Shown: positions 11,966-20,756, numbered from the stretch's first letter. The stretch is DNA of 64,000 nucleotides from Bradyrhizobium sp. WSM1743 (GCF_000473065.1 NZ_AXAZ01000001.1:1-64000), one strand, 5' to 3'. Notes: a model not told the origin generated them from the sequence alone. Program-made: numbers and translations.

Positions 11966-12898
11966 ATGCTCGATGTGCCCCACGCAACCACGACCGAACA
12001 CAGCGAGACCCAATTCGATCTCCGCAAGGAGGCTGAAGCGGCCGGGATCACCGATACGCTGCAACAGCTCGATCAGGAGCTGATCGGGCTCAAGCCGGTG
12101 AAGAACCGTGTGCGCCAGATCGCCTCACTGCTGTTGATCGAACGTATCCGGCAGCGTGCCGGCCTCGCCTCCGCGCCGCCCACGCTGCACATGTCGTTCA
12201 CTGGCAATCCCGGCACCGGCAAGACGACTGTCGCGCTGCGCATGGCAAAAATCCTGCACGGCCTCGGCTTCGTTCGGCGGGGGCAGGTGATCTCGGTGAC
12301 GCGCGACGATCTCGTCGGCCAGTATATCGGTCACACCGCGCCGAAGACCAAGGAGATCCTGAAGAAGGCGATGGGCGGCGTGCTGTTCATCGATGAGGCC
12401 TATTACCTGCATCGTCCCGACAACGAGCGCGACTACGGTCAGGAGGCGATCGAGATCCTGCTCCAGGTCATGGAGAACCAGCGCGAGGACCTCGTCGTGA
12501 TCCTCGCCGGCTACGGCGAGCGGATGACGAGCTTCTTCGCCTCAAACCCCGGCTTCCGCTCGCGCATCGCCCATCACATCGAATTCCCTGATTATGCAGA
12601 GGCAGAGCTCCTCGTCATTGCCGAGCTGATGCTGAAGGAGCGCGGTTATCGCTTCTCGGCAGCGGCACGGGAGGCGTTCGAGAAATACATCGCGCTGCGG
12701 CGGACCCAGCCGTTCTTCTCCAATGCGCGCTCGATCCGCAACGCCGTCGATCGCATCCGACTGCGACAGGCCGATCGGCTGGTGTCCGATCTCGACCGCA
12801 TGCTTGACGTCGCCGACCTCGAAACGGTCGATCCCGCGGATGTCCTGGCGAGTCGGGTCTTCAGCGGCGGCGCCGACACGCGGAGTGCAAAGCCATGA
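11966..12898 (+). CDS. cbbX: RuBisCO activase CbbX (AAA+)
   Basis: A 310-residue AAA+ ATPase. Walker [15 protein letters not shown], Walker [11 protein letters not shown] and the pore-loop region [12 protein letters not shown] are intact; arginine-finger and sensor regions follow ([11 protein letters not shown]). CbbX remodels inhibited red-type RuBisCO by pulling on the large-subunit C-terminus, and is stimulated by ribulose bisphosphate. Start at 11966 is supported by GAGG six bases upstream; the frame is open further left but lies over cbbS in another frame. It overlaps the epimerase gene by 4 bases. Confidence 0.96.
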   Translation: MLDVPHATTTEHSETQFDLRKEAEAAGITDTLQQLDQELIGLKPVKNRVRQIASLLLIERIRQRAGLASAPPTLHMSFTGNPGTGKTTVALRMAKILHGLGFVRRGQVISVTRDDLVGQYIGHTAPKTKEILKKAMGGVLFIDEAYYLHRPDNERDYGQEAIEILLQVMENQREDLVVILAGYGERMTSFFASNPGFRSRIAHHIEFPDYAEAELLVIAELMLKERGYRFSAAAREAFEKYIALRRTQPFFSNARSIRNAVDRIRLRQADRLVSDLDRMLDVADLETVDPADVLASRVFSGGADTRSAKP

Positions 12899-13632
12899 CC
12901 AAGGAGATCCTCATCGCTCCCTCGATCCTGGCCGCGGATTTCGCACGTCTCGGCGAGGAGATCGCAGCCATCGATGCGGCCGGCGCGGATTGGATCCATT
13001 GCGACGTCATGGATGGACATTTCGTCCCGAACATCAGTTTCGGCGCCGATGTGATCAAGGCGATCCGGCCGCTGAGCAAGAAGATATTCGACGTGCATCT
13101 CATGATCGCGCCGGTCGATTCGTATCTCGAGGCGTTCGCAAAGGCAGGCGCTGACGTCATCACGGTCCACGCCGAAGCGGGACCGCATCTCGACCGCTCG
13201 CTCCAGGCGATCCGCGCGCTCGGCAAGAAAGCCGGCGTCAGCCTCTGCCCCTCGACACCGGAAAGCGCGATCGAATATGTGCTCGATCGCCTCGATCTCG
13301 TGCTGGTGATGACGGTCAATCCGGGCTTCGGTGGCCAGGCCTTCCTCGAATCCCAGCTCGAAAAAATCCGGCGCATTCGAAGCATGATCGGCGACCGGCC
13401 GATCCGCCTCGAGGTCGATGGCGGCATCACGCGCGACAATGCCGCTGCCGTTGCCGAAGCGGGCGCCGATACGCTGGTGGCTGGGTCCGCGGTGTTTCGT
13501 GGCAAGGATGGCACGGATTACACCACCAACATTGCGGCCATCCGCCTCGCCGCCGAGACGGCGCGGGTTGCAGGATTGCACGATATTTCCGCGCAACCGG
13601 CACGGGCCAGGGAGACTGCGCGTATCCGGTAG
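12895..13632 (+). CDS. rpe: Ribulose-phosphate 3-epimerase
   Basis: A 245-residue TIM-barrel epimerase interconverting xylulose 5-phosphate and ribulose 5-phosphate, often named cbbE in this context. The motifs [43 protein letters not shown] and VDGGI carry the catalytic aspartates, metal-binding histidines and phosphate loop. The start ATG overlaps the cbbX TGA (ATGA), so the two are translationally coupled. Last gene of the cbb operon. The C-terminus is about 20 residues longer than usual, with an arginine-rich tail. Confidence 0.95.
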   Translation: MTKEILIAPSILAADFARLGEEIAAIDAAGADWIHCDVMDGHFVPNISFGADVIKAIRPLSKKIFDVHLMIAPVDSYLEAFAKAGADVITVHAEAGPHLDRSLQAIRALGKKAGVSLCPSTPESAIEYVLDRLDLVLVMTVNPGFGGQAFLESQLEKIRRIRSMIGDRPIRLEVDGGITRDNAAAVAEAGADTLVAGSAVFRGKDGTDYTTNIAAIRLAAETARVAGLHDISAQPARARETARIR

Positions 13633-13743
13633 ATTACGGATAACGCGCGGCCTTAGCGCCGCTCTGCTGCCGGTTGTCCCAAAGAGTGCCACATCTCTCC
13701 GGGCTTTTGCGGGGATAGCGCGCAAACCCGTCGAGTCCCTTCA

Positions 13744-13765
13744 GGCCGGGGTAACCAACCCGGCC
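13744..13765. repeat. GC-rich hairpin upstream of the GGDEF-EAL gene
   Basis: GGCCGGG (13744-13750) pairs with CCCGGCC (13759-13765) around an 8-base loop in the 234-base gap after the epimerase gene. It could end the cbb transcript or be part of the leader of the next gene. There is no clear T-tract. Confidence 0.35.
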
Positions 13766-13866
13766 GAGCCGGAGGTTGGATTAACGCTCGCGCAATGCTA
13801 GTCTTTCAATCTCTGGTTTAGAAACGCACGAGAGCACGGGGATTCGGATTGAAGGAATTTGCAAAC

Positions 13867-15747
13867 ATGCTGCCTCAATGCGACGTGAACAATGACGTGA
13901 GCATGCATCGCTTGTTCGCCGAGCAGCTTCGTTGCGAGACCGACGCGACAGGGCAGGTCGATTTGAGCAAACTGTGCGGGCTCGTCAGTGCGGCTTACGA
14001 GACCTGCGACCGTCCGTTCGTGACGAATGGGCGCGCACAGACGCGTGACCGGGCCGAAGAAGACCTGCTGCGAACCCGCGAGTTTCTGGACACCATCATC
14101 GAGAACATCCCGATCGCCATCTTCGCGAAATGCGCGACGAGTTCGCGCTACATCCTGCTCAACCGAGCCGGCGAAGACTATTACGGCATGCCGCGCGAAC
14201 AGATGCTGGGCCGAACACCCGAGGAGATTTTCTCGGCCGACGTCGCCCGCGTGGTCAATGAGCAGGATCGACGCGTCGTTGCCAGCGGCACGCCGATGTT
14301 CCTCGAGGAGCATCTGCTCGAAGTGGGCGTCAAAGGTCGCGATCGCGTCGTCAATTCACGAAAAATGCTGATCACAGATGGCGACGGGGATCCGCAATAT
14401 CTGGTTGGCGTGATCGAGGATGTCACGGAGCGCGTCACCAGCCGGCAGCGCATCAGCCATCTCGCGCATCATGATGTGCTCACCGATCTGCCGAACCGCA
14501 GCGCCTTCAACGCGGCGCTCGGCGAACGGTTGGAGCGGGCGCAGGAGGCGGCGACCAGTTTTGCCGTGCTGAGCCTCGATCTCGACCGCTTCAAGGAGGT
14601 CAACGACGTGTTCGGTCACCCCGTCGGCGACATGCTGATGCGAGCGGCGGCTGACCGACTTGCCACAGAAGCCGAAGGCGCCTTCGTAGCCCGCATCGGC
14701 GGCGACGAGTTCATGATCCTGATGCCCGATAACACACGCCGTGAGGACGTTCTGGCGCTGGCTGAACGCCTGGTCGAGACGACCGGCAAGGAGCTGGAGG
14801 TCGACGACTATCTCTCCCACGTAGGCCTCAGCGTCGGCATCGCGTTCTATCCCGACGACGGCACGAACGCCGCGAAGCTGCTCGCCAATGCAGACTCAGC
14901 CCTCTATCGTGCCAAGCGCGAGGGCAGGGGCCGGGTTCGCTGCTTCGAATCCGAGATGGATCAGGAGCTGCGCGACCGCAGGCTGTTGCAGCACGATCTG
15001 CGCCAGGCGCTGGAGCAGAACCAGCTCCTCGTTTACTTCCAGCCGCAGGCGCGGGTGGATGGTGAGGTCATCGGCTTCGAGGCGCTGCTGCGCTGGAATC
15101 ACCCGACGCGGGGCTTCGTGCCACCGGACCAGTTCATTCCGCTCGCCGAGGAGAACGGGCTGATCGTCCAGATCGGCGAGTGGATCTTGCGCGAAGCGTG
15201 CCGGGAGGCGGCATCCTGGCCGCGGCCGCTGCAAGTCGCCGTCAATCTGTCGCCGGTCCAGTTCCAGGCCGGCGATCTCGAGCGGTCGATCCACCAAATC
15301 CTGCTGGAGACGGGGCTTGCGCCGACGCGGCTCGAGGTCGAGATCACCGAAGGCGTGCTGATCGGCGATTTCACCCGTGCGCTCAATCTGCTGCGGCGGC
15401 TGAAGGCCCTCGGCATCCGTGTTGCGATGGACGATTTCGGCACCGGCTATTCCTCGTTGTCCTATCTGCAGTCGTTCCCGTTCGACAAGATCAAGATCGA
15501 TCGCAGCTTCATTTCCAATCTCGAGGCGACGCCGCAATCGGCCGAGATTGTCCGCGCGGTCCTGAGCCTCGCGCATGCCCTGAATATTCCAGTCATTGCC
15601 GAAGGGGTGGAGACGGAAGCGCAGCGGACCTTCCTGGCGCGCGAGGCTTGCGAGGAGATGCAGGGCTATCTCGTCGGCCGGCCTGACCTGATCGAACGCT
15701 ATCTCGACCTGGTCGGCGTGACCGTGGAGCGCCGCCTCTACGCCTAG
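13867..15747 (+). CDS. PAS-GGDEF-EAL cyclic-di-GMP enzyme
   Basis: A 626-residue soluble protein. A PAS domain lies at about residues 75-195 (ILLNRAGEDYYGMPREQMLG), a diguanylate cyclase domain at about 205-370 with the intact signature RIGGDEF, and an EAL phosphodiesterase domain at about 380-620 with FEALLRW, EITEGVL, DDFGTGYSSLSYL and KIDRSF. Both catalytic halves keep their key residues, so it could make or break cyclic-di-GMP. No membrane helix is seen, so the PAS domain probably senses a cytoplasmic cue. The ATG at 13867 has AAGGA upstream and is preferred to a TTG at 13849. Confidence 0.93.
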   Translation: MLPQCDVNNDVSMHRLFAEQLRCETDATGQVDLSKLCGLVSAAYETCDRPFVTNGRAQTRDRAEEDLLRTREFLDTIIENIPIAIFAKCATSSRYILLNRAGEDYYGMPREQMLGRTPEEIFSADVARVVNEQDRRVVASGTPMFLEEHLLEVGVKGRDRVVNSRKMLITDGDGDPQYLVGVIEDVTERVTSRQRISHLAHHDVLTDLPNRSAFNAALGERLERAQEAATSFAVLSLDLDRFKEVNDVFGHPVGDMLMRAAADRLATEAEGAFVARIGGDEFMILMPDNTRREDVLALAERLVETTGKELEVDDYLSHVGLSVGIAFYPDDGTNAAKLLANADSALYRAKREGRGRVRCFESEMDQELRDRRLLQHDLRQALEQNQLLVYFQPQARVDGEVIGFEALLRWNHPTRGFVPPDQFIPLAEENGLIVQIGEWILREACREAASWPRPLQVAVNLSPVQFQAGDLERSIHQILLETGLAPTRLEVEITEGVLIGDFTRALNLLRRLKALGIRVAMDDFGTGYSSLSYLQSFPFDKIKIDRSFISNLEATPQSAEIVRAVLSLAHALNIPVIAEGVETEAQRTFLAREACEEMQGYLVGRPDLIERYLDLVGVTVERRLYA

Positions 15748-15870
15748 CGCCTGGCGGGTTCCGGGCGTCCTTTGGCACTATTTGGAGCTTTGGCCTGAAT
15801 ACGCATGTTCCAAGAACGAGCCGAGTTCAGATGCGGGGGCGCAGCAAATCTTTTGCACAACCGCCATCGA

Positions 15871-15886
15871 CCTGACGTAAATCAGG
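15871..15886. promoter_or_regulatory. FNR/FixK-like box before the small helical protein
   Basis: CCTGA-CGTAAA-TCAGG is a perfect 5-base-arm dyad with the TGA-N6-TCA core of FNR/FixK sites (consensus TTGA-N6-TCAA). The outer bases are C/G rather than T/A, so it is a partial match. It lies about 35 bases before the start at 15920. Confidence 0.4.
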
Positions 15887-15919
15887 GCAATAACCCATAG
15901 CAATGCGAGGGAGGGTCTC

Positions 15920-16132
15920 ATGGAGAACGTACGTCGCTACCGCGCGCTGGCGTCCCTCTGTCGTCAGCAGGCGGCCTACCGGCCGCTCCAGAACTGGGAA
16001 CTCCTCGGCCAGGCCGAACATTTCGAGCATCTCGCCGAAATCGAACTGAAGGCGCATTTCGACGCCTGCAATGTGCAACGCGACAAGGACGCCGCCGCGC
16101 CCGCGACCTGGGAAACTCCCGTCGCGGCCTGA
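15920..16132 (+). CDS. Small conserved helical protein (ENVRRYR family), copy 2
   Basis: A 70-residue, mainly helical protein beginning MENVRRYRALASLCRQQAAY. It shares the ENVRRYR-ASL-RQ-AA pattern, the LL-QA segment and the ELKAHF/ELEAYF segment with the 65-residue protein at 3357-3554. GAGGGAGG lies upstream of the ATG. It ends 20 bases before the convergent uspA stop. Function unknown. A possible FNR/FixK-type box upstream suggests oxygen-linked expression, like the uspA neighbour. Confidence 0.75.
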   Translation: MENVRRYRALASLCRQQAAYRPLQNWELLGQAEHFEHLAEIELKAHFDACNVQRDKDAAAPATWETPVAA

Positions 16133-16152
16133 TGGCGCCAATCCGGCACGGC

Positions 16153-16989
16153 TCAATGCGACATCAGCGTCGGGACCGTCATGGCTTCCAGCATGGCGCG
16201 GGTGACGCCGCCGAGAACGCGTTCCTGCAACCGCGAATGGCCGTAGCCGCCCATCACCAGGAGGTCGAGACCCTCGTCCGCCGCCAGCGACAGGATGGTC
16301 GGTTGAATGTCGGCGCGTGTTGCTGACAGGGCGACCGTGCGGGCCGACAGTCCGCGCCGGCGGAGATGTTTTGCCAAACTGCTCGCTGAAGCTTCGCCGG
16401 AGGCGGCGTCGGTCTCGTTGATGGTAATGATCACGATCTCGGCGGCGCGCGCCAGGAACGGTGCTGCGTCGCGGACAGCGCGGGCAGCGAGGCGGCTGCC
16501 GTCCCAGCAGATGCCGATCCGGTTCGCCTTGAGGGCTCCACGGAAGGTGTAGGGCAGGAACAGCACCGGGCCGCCCGCCTGGAACAGGATCTCGCGTGGC
16601 ATGTCGTTGTCGAACGAGCCTTGCGTCGGATCAGGCTGGAGCACGACGCTGAGGTCGTGCAGTCGCGCCATCTCACCGAGCGAGCCGGCTGCATCCGCCG
16701 GGATCGCGCCGAGTGCGTGGCAGGCGTAGGAGATGCCGGCGTTCGCCGCTTCGCTCTTGAACACCGCGAGCGCGGCCTCGGCCCGCTCCACGGCGCGCTC
16801 GCGTTCCAGTTCGAACACGGCCGCCACCGCCGCGCCGCCCTCCATCACGTAAGCTGCACTGGTTGCGACATAGCCGACCGCAACCGCGTCGAGATGCGCG
16901 TTGAAGTTCGCCGCGAGCGAGATCGAGCCTTCGATCGCCGAACGCATGGGACGTTCGGTGGGAATGTGGACGAGAATGTCTTTGTACAT
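16153..16989 (-). CDS. Universal stress protein UspA, tandem-domain type
   Basis: A 278-residue protein made of two Usp folds. Domain 1 (about 1-150) begins MYKDILVHIPTER. Domain 2 (about 155-278) begins NRIGICWDGS and ends with the ATP-binding signature GGYGHSRLQERVLGG. The first domain lacks a clear ATP signature. The ATG at 16989 is chosen because GGAGG stands 8 bases before it and Usp homology starts there; 60 further residues upstream are open but unlike Usp. A TTGA-N6-TCAA box 62 bases upstream suggests low-oxygen control. Binding partners are unknown. Confidence 0.9.
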   Translation of the reverse strand: MYKDILVHIPTERPMRSAIEGSISLAANFNAHLDAVAVGYVATSAAYVMEGGAAVAAVFELERERAVERAEAALAVFKSEAANAGISYACHALGAIPADAAGSLGEMARLHDLSVVLQPDPTQGSFDNDMPREILFQAGGPVLFLPYTFRGALKANRIGICWDGSRLAARAVRDAAPFLARAAEIVIITINETDAASGEASASSLAKHLRRRGLSARTVALSATRADIQPTILSLAADEGLDLLVMGGYGHSRLQERVLGGVTRAMLEAMTVPTLMSH

Positions 16990-17050
16990 GGCGCGCCTCC
17001 AGTGGACATCATCCGATGATTGCAGTTTTTCACTGCGCGAAGCACCCGTG

Positions 17051-17064
17051 TTGAGCTGCGTCAA
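17051..17064. promoter_or_regulatory. FixK/FNR box upstream of uspA
   Basis: TTGA-GCTGCG-TCAA exactly fits the TTGA-N6-TCAA form recognised by FNR/FixK-family regulators. It lies 62 bases before the uspA ATG and 137 bases before degP on the other strand, so uspA is the likelier target. FixK2-controlled Usp genes are usual in low-oxygen regulons of Bradyrhizobium. Confidence 0.6.
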
Positions 17065-17154
17065 ACGGCCAGCGACCATTTGCGTGCTGCGCCCGCTCAC
17101 CCATCCTTTGCCGAGATTTAATCGGGTGGACGGGACGCCGTAAGGTAGCAACGA

Positions 17155-17190
17155 CCATGTTGAGGACAAGGCGACACCAGCTCAACATGG
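17155..17190 (+). promoter_or_regulatory. Perfect inverted repeat in the degP leader
   Basis: CCATGTTGAG (17155-17164) and CTCAACATGG (17181-17190) are perfect reverse complements separated by 16 bases, ending 10 bases before the degP ATG. In RNA it would form a hairpin close to the start codon. In DNA it could be an operator. No standard Shine-Dalgarno is visible for degP. Confidence 0.55.
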
Positions 17191-17204
17191 ACATTTCGAC
17201 ATGA
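17157..17204 (+). CDS. Possible 15-residue leader peptide overlapping the degP start
   Basis: An ATG inside the left arm of the leader hairpin opens a 15-codon frame (MLRTRRHQLNMDIST) whose TGA overlaps the degP ATG in the form ATGA. This arrangement would couple degP translation to the leader. There is only a weak AAGG ribosome site upstream, so it may be fortuitous. Confidence 0.3.
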   Translation: MLRTRRHQLNMDIST

Positions 17205-18742
17205 ACGATCACGTCAATTTCCACACTACCACATCTCGCAAGATCTTGAGGCCGCGCCGGCTCGCGCTGCTCGGCACCGTGGCCGCGCTGGGCGTGGCCG
17301 CCCTGTCAATTGCGCCAGGCTCTTCGCCGTTCGGGATGAACTCCTTCATTGCGCCGGCTCAGGCTGCGGAGGCCGTCGCAACGCCGCCGGGCTTCGGCGA
17401 TCTGGTCAGCAAGGTCAAACCCGCGGTGATCTCGGTGCGGGTCAAAATCGACCAGGACAATGACAAGAGCGCGATGCTGCAGCAGAACCGGATGGATTCG
17501 GACGAGGACACGCCGTTCGACCAGTTCTCACGACAGTTCGGCTTCCGTTTCCCGGGCGGCGCGAACGGCATGCCGCGCCAGCGTCATCAGATGATCACGG
17601 GCGAAGGCTCCGGCTTCTTCATTTCCGCGGACGGCTATGCCGTGACCAACAACCATGTCGTCGACCACGCCGAGTCCGTGCAGGTGACGATGGATGACGG
17701 CACGACCTACACCGCGAAGGTCGTCGGCACCGATCCCAAGACCGATCTGGCGCTGATCAAGGTCGATGGCAGGAAGGACTTTCCGTTCGTCAAATTCTCC
17801 GACCAGAAGCCGCGCATCGGCGACTGGGTGGTCGCGGTCGGTAATCCCTTCGGTCTTGGCGGCACTGTGACCGCCGGCATCGTCTCGGCTAGCGGCCGGG
17901 ATATCGGCAATGGTCCCTATGACGACTTCATCCAGATCGATGCGCCCATCAACAAGGGCAATTCCGGCGGCCCGGCTTTCGACATGAATGGCAACGTCAT
18001 CGGCGTGAACACTGCGATCTTCTCGCCCTCGGGCGGCTCAGTCGGCATCGGCTTCGATATTCCGGCCTCGACCGCCAAGCTCGTCGTCGCGCAATTGAAG
18101 GACAAGGGCGCGGTCACCCGGGGCTGGCTCGGCGTCCAGGTGCAGCCCGTGACGTCGGATATCGCCGACAGCCTCGGCCTCAAGGAGGCGCGCGGCGCGA
18201 TCGTCGACAATCCGCAAGCCGGCAGCCCGGCGGCGAAGGCCGGCATCGAGGCGGGTGACGTCATCACCGCGGTCAACGGCACCACGATCAAGGACTCCCG
18301 CGATCTCGCCCGCACCATCGCCACCTTGGCGCCGGGCACGTCGGTGAGGCTCGATGTCTTCCGCAAGGGAGACAGCAAAACGGTGACCCTGGCGCTCGGT
18401 GAGCTGCCGAACGAACAGCAGGCCCAGGCCAAGGCCTATGACGGCAAGGTGCAGCCGGGCGCCAGCACGCCGCGCCTCGGGCTTGCTCTGGCTCCGGCCG
18501 GCGAGGTGCAGGGCGCCGGCCAGAAGGGCCTTGTCGTCACCGAGGTTGACCCGGGAGGGCCCGCGGCGCAGCGCGGCATCCAGACCGGCGACGTCATCCT
18601 CAATGTCGATGGCAAGGCCGTTGGCAATGTCGGCGAGGTGCGTTCGGAGCTGGCGCAGGCCAAATCGTCGGGCAAGCGCAGCGTTCTGTTGCAGGTCAGA
18701 AGCGCCGATGCCACCCGCTTCGTCGCGGTGCCGCTCGCGTAA
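17201..18742 (+). CDS. DegP/HtrA-type periplasmic serine protease
   Basis: A 513-residue Do-family protease and chaperone for damaged envelope proteins. An N-terminal signal or anchor helix (about residues 20-45, ending near PAQAAEA) directs it to the periplasm. The catalytic triad is visible as histidine in TNNHVV, aspartate in KTDLALIKV and serine in NKGNSGGPAF. Two PDZ domains follow (about 300-390 with GWLGVQVQ, and 410-510). Length and layout match DegP/DegQ. A perfect hairpin and possible leader peptide precede the start; a strong terminator follows. Confidence 0.95.
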   Translation: MNDHVNFHTTTSRKILRPRRLALLGTVAALGVAALSIAPGSSPFGMNSFIAPAQAAEAVATPPGFGDLVSKVKPAVISVRVKIDQDNDKSAMLQQNRMDSDEDTPFDQFSRQFGFRFPGGANGMPRQRHQMITGEGSGFFISADGYAVTNNHVVDHAESVQVTMDDGTTYTAKVVGTDPKTDLALIKVDGRKDFPFVKFSDQKPRIGDWVVAVGNPFGLGGTVTAGIVSASGRDIGNGPYDDFIQIDAPINKGNSGGPAFDMNGNVIGVNTAIFSPSGGSVGIGFDIPASTAKLVVAQLKDKGAVTRGWLGVQVQPVTSDIADSLGLKEARGAIVDNPQAGSPAAKAGIEAGDVITAVNGTTIKDSRDLARTIATLAPGTSVRLDVFRKGDSKTVTLALGELPNEQQAQAKAYDGKVQPGASTPRLGLALAPAGEVQGAGQKGLVVTEVDPGGPAAQRGIQTGDVILNVDGKAVGNVGEVRSELAQAKSSGKRSVLLQVRSADATRFVAVPLA

Positions 18743-18767
18743 GGCGAAGCTCGACCGTACAAGTCCA

Positions 18768-18793
18768 GAAAGGCGGCCCCCGGGCCGCCTTTC
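18768..18793 (+). terminator. Rho-independent-type terminator after degP
   Basis: GAAAGGCGGCCC pairs with GGGCCGCCTTTC around the central CCC/GGG, with the TTTC at the 3' side. It lies 25 bases after the degP stop codon. Confidence 0.8.
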
Positions 18794-19026
18794 GCATAGG
18801 CAATCAAGCTCGCCAAGGCCCGATAACGTTCTCGTTAACGCCAGGGATGGATGACCCGGTGCGTCCGAAAAAGCCGTGTTCGCTGGTCACAGTTCCGGGG
18901 TGCCCCTGCGCTCTGCGGCAACGTGGCCGCCGAGTCGAGTTGCAAGCGTGGAACTTCGAACCTTCCCGGCGCTTTGTGGAACTGGCCGGTGGTTCACATT
19001 TGAGTTCACATTTGATCGGTGCCGAC

Positions 19027-19389
19027 ATGGATCGATTGAAGCTCTCGCTGAGGAGTGCGCTGCTCCTGGCGCCATTGGTGCTCTGGCACGGAAACGCGCT
19101 CGGGCGCGACGACGGCCGCTACGCCGACTCGCCCCTGAAGCCATGGTTCGACAGCCTGCGCAGCCATCTGGGTCCGTGCTGCTCGGATGCGGATGGTTTC
19201 GCCGTTGCCGATCCCGACTGGGAGTCGCACAACGGGCGTTACCGCGTACGTCTCGATGGACAGTGGATCGAGGTGCCGGACGAAGCCGTCATCACCGAGC
19301 CGAACCGGGCCGGCCGCACCATGGTGTGGCCGGTGAAGACTGCGTTCGGGATTTCGATCCGCTGCTTCATGCCGGGAAGCATGATCTGA
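19027..19389 (+). CDS. Small secreted hypothetical protein
   Basis: A 120-residue protein. Residues 1-25 form a signal peptide (MDRLKLSLRS, then ALLLAPLVLWHGNALG). The mature part contains GPCCSDADGF, DGQWIEVPDEAVI and a C-terminal CFMPGSMI. The double cysteine and the DGQW segment recur in a family of small periplasmic proteins of Bradyrhizobium with unknown function. The frame is open back to 18847, but the start at 19027 places the signal peptide at the N-terminus. It converges with the DUF6496 gene, with 6 bases between the stops. Confidence 0.65.
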   Translation: MDRLKLSLRSALLLAPLVLWHGNALGRDDGRYADSPLKPWFDSLRSHLGPCCSDADGFAVADPDWESHNGRYRVRLDGQWIEVPDEAVITEPNRAGRTMVWPVKTAFGISIRCFMPGSMI

Positions 19390-19395
19390 GACTGG

Positions 19396-19692
19396 TCAGC
19401 GTGAGCGCTTGCTGGATTTGCGCTTCGACGACTTCTTCGATGACGACTTCTTCGACGACGTCCGGGACGTCTTCTTGGCGCTTTTGCGCTTCGAAGCCTT
19501 CTTCGGGACCTTCTTGCCCTTCTTGCGTGCCTTCGACAGTCCGATCGCGATCGCCTGCTTACGGCTCTTCACGCGGCCGCCTCGTCCTCCTCGGCCGCTC
19601 TTCGCGGTGCCCTTCTTGTAGCGCCGCATCTCGCTTTCGACATCGCTGCCGGAGCTGCGTGAGTAGCGGCGTTTCTTTGCCTTGCGTGCCAT
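19396..19692 (-). CDS. DUF6496 protein with histone-like lysine tail
   Basis: A 98-residue, extremely basic protein. The N-terminal part (MARKAKKRR, then SEMRRYKKGTAKSGRGG, VKSRKQAIAIGLSKARKKG) fits the DUF6496 family. The last 40 residues are repeats of KKS, SSK and KRK like histone H1 tails, so DNA or RNA binding is likely. The ATG at 19692 is supported by AGGGAGAA upstream. An EcfG-type promoter match lies 26 bases upstream, so it is probably induced by general stress. Its exact role is unknown. Confidence 0.85.
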   Translation of the reverse strand: MARKAKKRRYSRSSGSDVESEMRRYKKGTAKSGRGGRGGRVKSRKQAIAIGLSKARKKGKKVPKKASKRKSAKKTSRTSSKKSSSKKSSKRKSSKRSR

Positions 19693-19717
19693 GCATGTTC
19701 TCCCTTGGCCGAAGAAA

Positions 19718-19742
19718 AACCATCCGGCACGGCCATGGTTCC
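19718..19742 (-). promoter_or_regulatory. EcfG-type promoter for the DUF6496 gene
   Basis: On the minus strand GGAAC is followed after 16 bases by GGTT, close to the EcfG general-stress consensus GGAAC-N16-CGTT. It lies 26 bases before the start codon. Confidence 0.6.
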
Positions 19743-19779
19743 GGGAGCGCGGATGCAAGTTCCAAACGCGCGAACCAGC

Positions 19780-19974
19780 CTAGAAGGAATTCGCCAGCTC
19801 GATCTCCGCTTCCAGCGCCTGGATGCGCCGTGCGGCCTCGCTGAAGGACAGATCCCGTGCATATTGGGCGGGTTGATAGGCCTCTTCGCTCAGCCGTTTC
19901 AGCCTGAGGCCCTGCGCTCGCGTCATCTGCTCGCTCAGAGAAACCCTGGCATCGTATTTACCCTGAATCTGCAT
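19780..19974 (-). CDS. DUF3072-like small protein
   Basis: A 64-residue protein with the pattern MTRAQGLRLKRLSEEA, then DLSFSEAARRIQALEAE. This matches the DUF3072 layout (MT-x-AQ, LK-x-L-SEEA, EA-x-RRI), a short helical module often found in stress-related small proteins. AGGAGCGAC lies upstream of the ATG. It is divergent from the 91-residue protein at 20036, 61 bases apart. Function unknown. Confidence 0.65.
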   Translation of the reverse strand: MQIQGKYDARVSLSEQMTRAQGLRLKRLSEEAYQPAQYARDLSFSEAARRIQALEAEIELANSF

Positions 19975-20035
19975 GTCGCTCCTCCGTCCTGAAATCGTGA
20001 CTTGACTATAAGTTCTTATTTTGTTCTAACAAGCC

Positions 20036-20311
20036 ATGGACAACAGAATTAATGAAATTCGACGTAAAATCAGAGCCTTGAGGCTTGAGATGGCCGACGT
20101 CGAGGCGTCGGTGCGCGACCTCGTCGAGCGCGACTGCGACTGCACAGAAAGGGCTCTGGCGCAGATGGATCTGCGCCGGAAAATCAACCTCCTGATCGGC
20201 GAATGGAAGGCGGCTGGTGGCAGCGACGTTCTGCCTGATGTCCGCGACCGGGTGCGCGTTCGTCCCGTGAAGACGGTCGGCAATCCCGTACGCGCGATCG
20301 GGCGCCGCTGA
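20036..20311 (+). CDS. Conserved hypothetical coiled-coil protein
   Basis: A 91-residue charged protein. The first 65 residues are helical and likely to coil (MDNRINEIRRKIRALRLEM, RDCDCTERALAQMDLRRK), and the tail is basic (RVRVRPVKTVGNPVRAIGRR). I recognise no domain. A TTGACT hexamer lies about 35 bases upstream and may be part of a vegetative promoter. It is divergent from the DUF3072 gene. Confidence 0.6.
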   Translation: MDNRINEIRRKIRALRLEMADVEASVRDLVERDCDCTERALAQMDLRRKINLLIGEWKAAGGSDVLPDVRDRVRVRPVKTVGNPVRAIGRR

Positions 20312-20513
20312 GATATTTGGAAGCGCGCGGCGGAGAAAGAGCCGGACCCATACCGGATCTTGCAACTGCGCGCCGCACCGGGATCGCGGTTGACTGTGCG
20401 TCCAACGCGAGTGCCGGAAGCTCGTGGATGGCGGGTGCTGACAGCTTGGAGCGTCGAGCCCCAGGGGCAAGGGCCCCGCAATGGCGGAGCCCTCCATGGA
20501 TTCCAGGGAGCGC

Positions 20514-20756
20514 CTATTTGGTGTTGGTCATGCCGCCTTTGTTCGTCATGGTGCCGCCCTGATCGGAGCCGGGACCAGAGCCGCCTTGGCCGGAAGGATC
20601 GGCGCCCTTGGAAGACTTGGTATTGGCGCCGGTGGTCTGCGACGATGACATCGAGGATCCATGCTTGGCCTTATGCGTCTTGGCCTGGGCGGCGAACGGC
20701 GCGGCGGCTAGGCCGGTTGCCAACATCACGGCGAGAGCGAGCTTGGTCGTCTTCAT
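20514..20756 (-). CDS. Small secreted low-complexity protein
   Basis: An 80-residue protein with a clear signal peptide (MKTTKLALAVMLATGLAAAP, cleavage near AQA). The mature part is rich in Ser, Gly, Thr and Lys (KTHKAKHGSSMSSSQTTGAN, SGQGGSGPGSDQGG). It is probably a disordered periplasmic or secreted stress protein. The ATG at 20756 has AGGGAG upstream, and an EcfG-type promoter match lies 38 bases before it. Function unknown. Confidence 0.7.
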   Translation of the reverse strand: MKTTKLALAVMLATGLAAAPFAAQAKTHKAKHGSSMSSSQTTGANTKSSKGADPSGQGGSGPGSDQGGTMTNKGGMTNTK

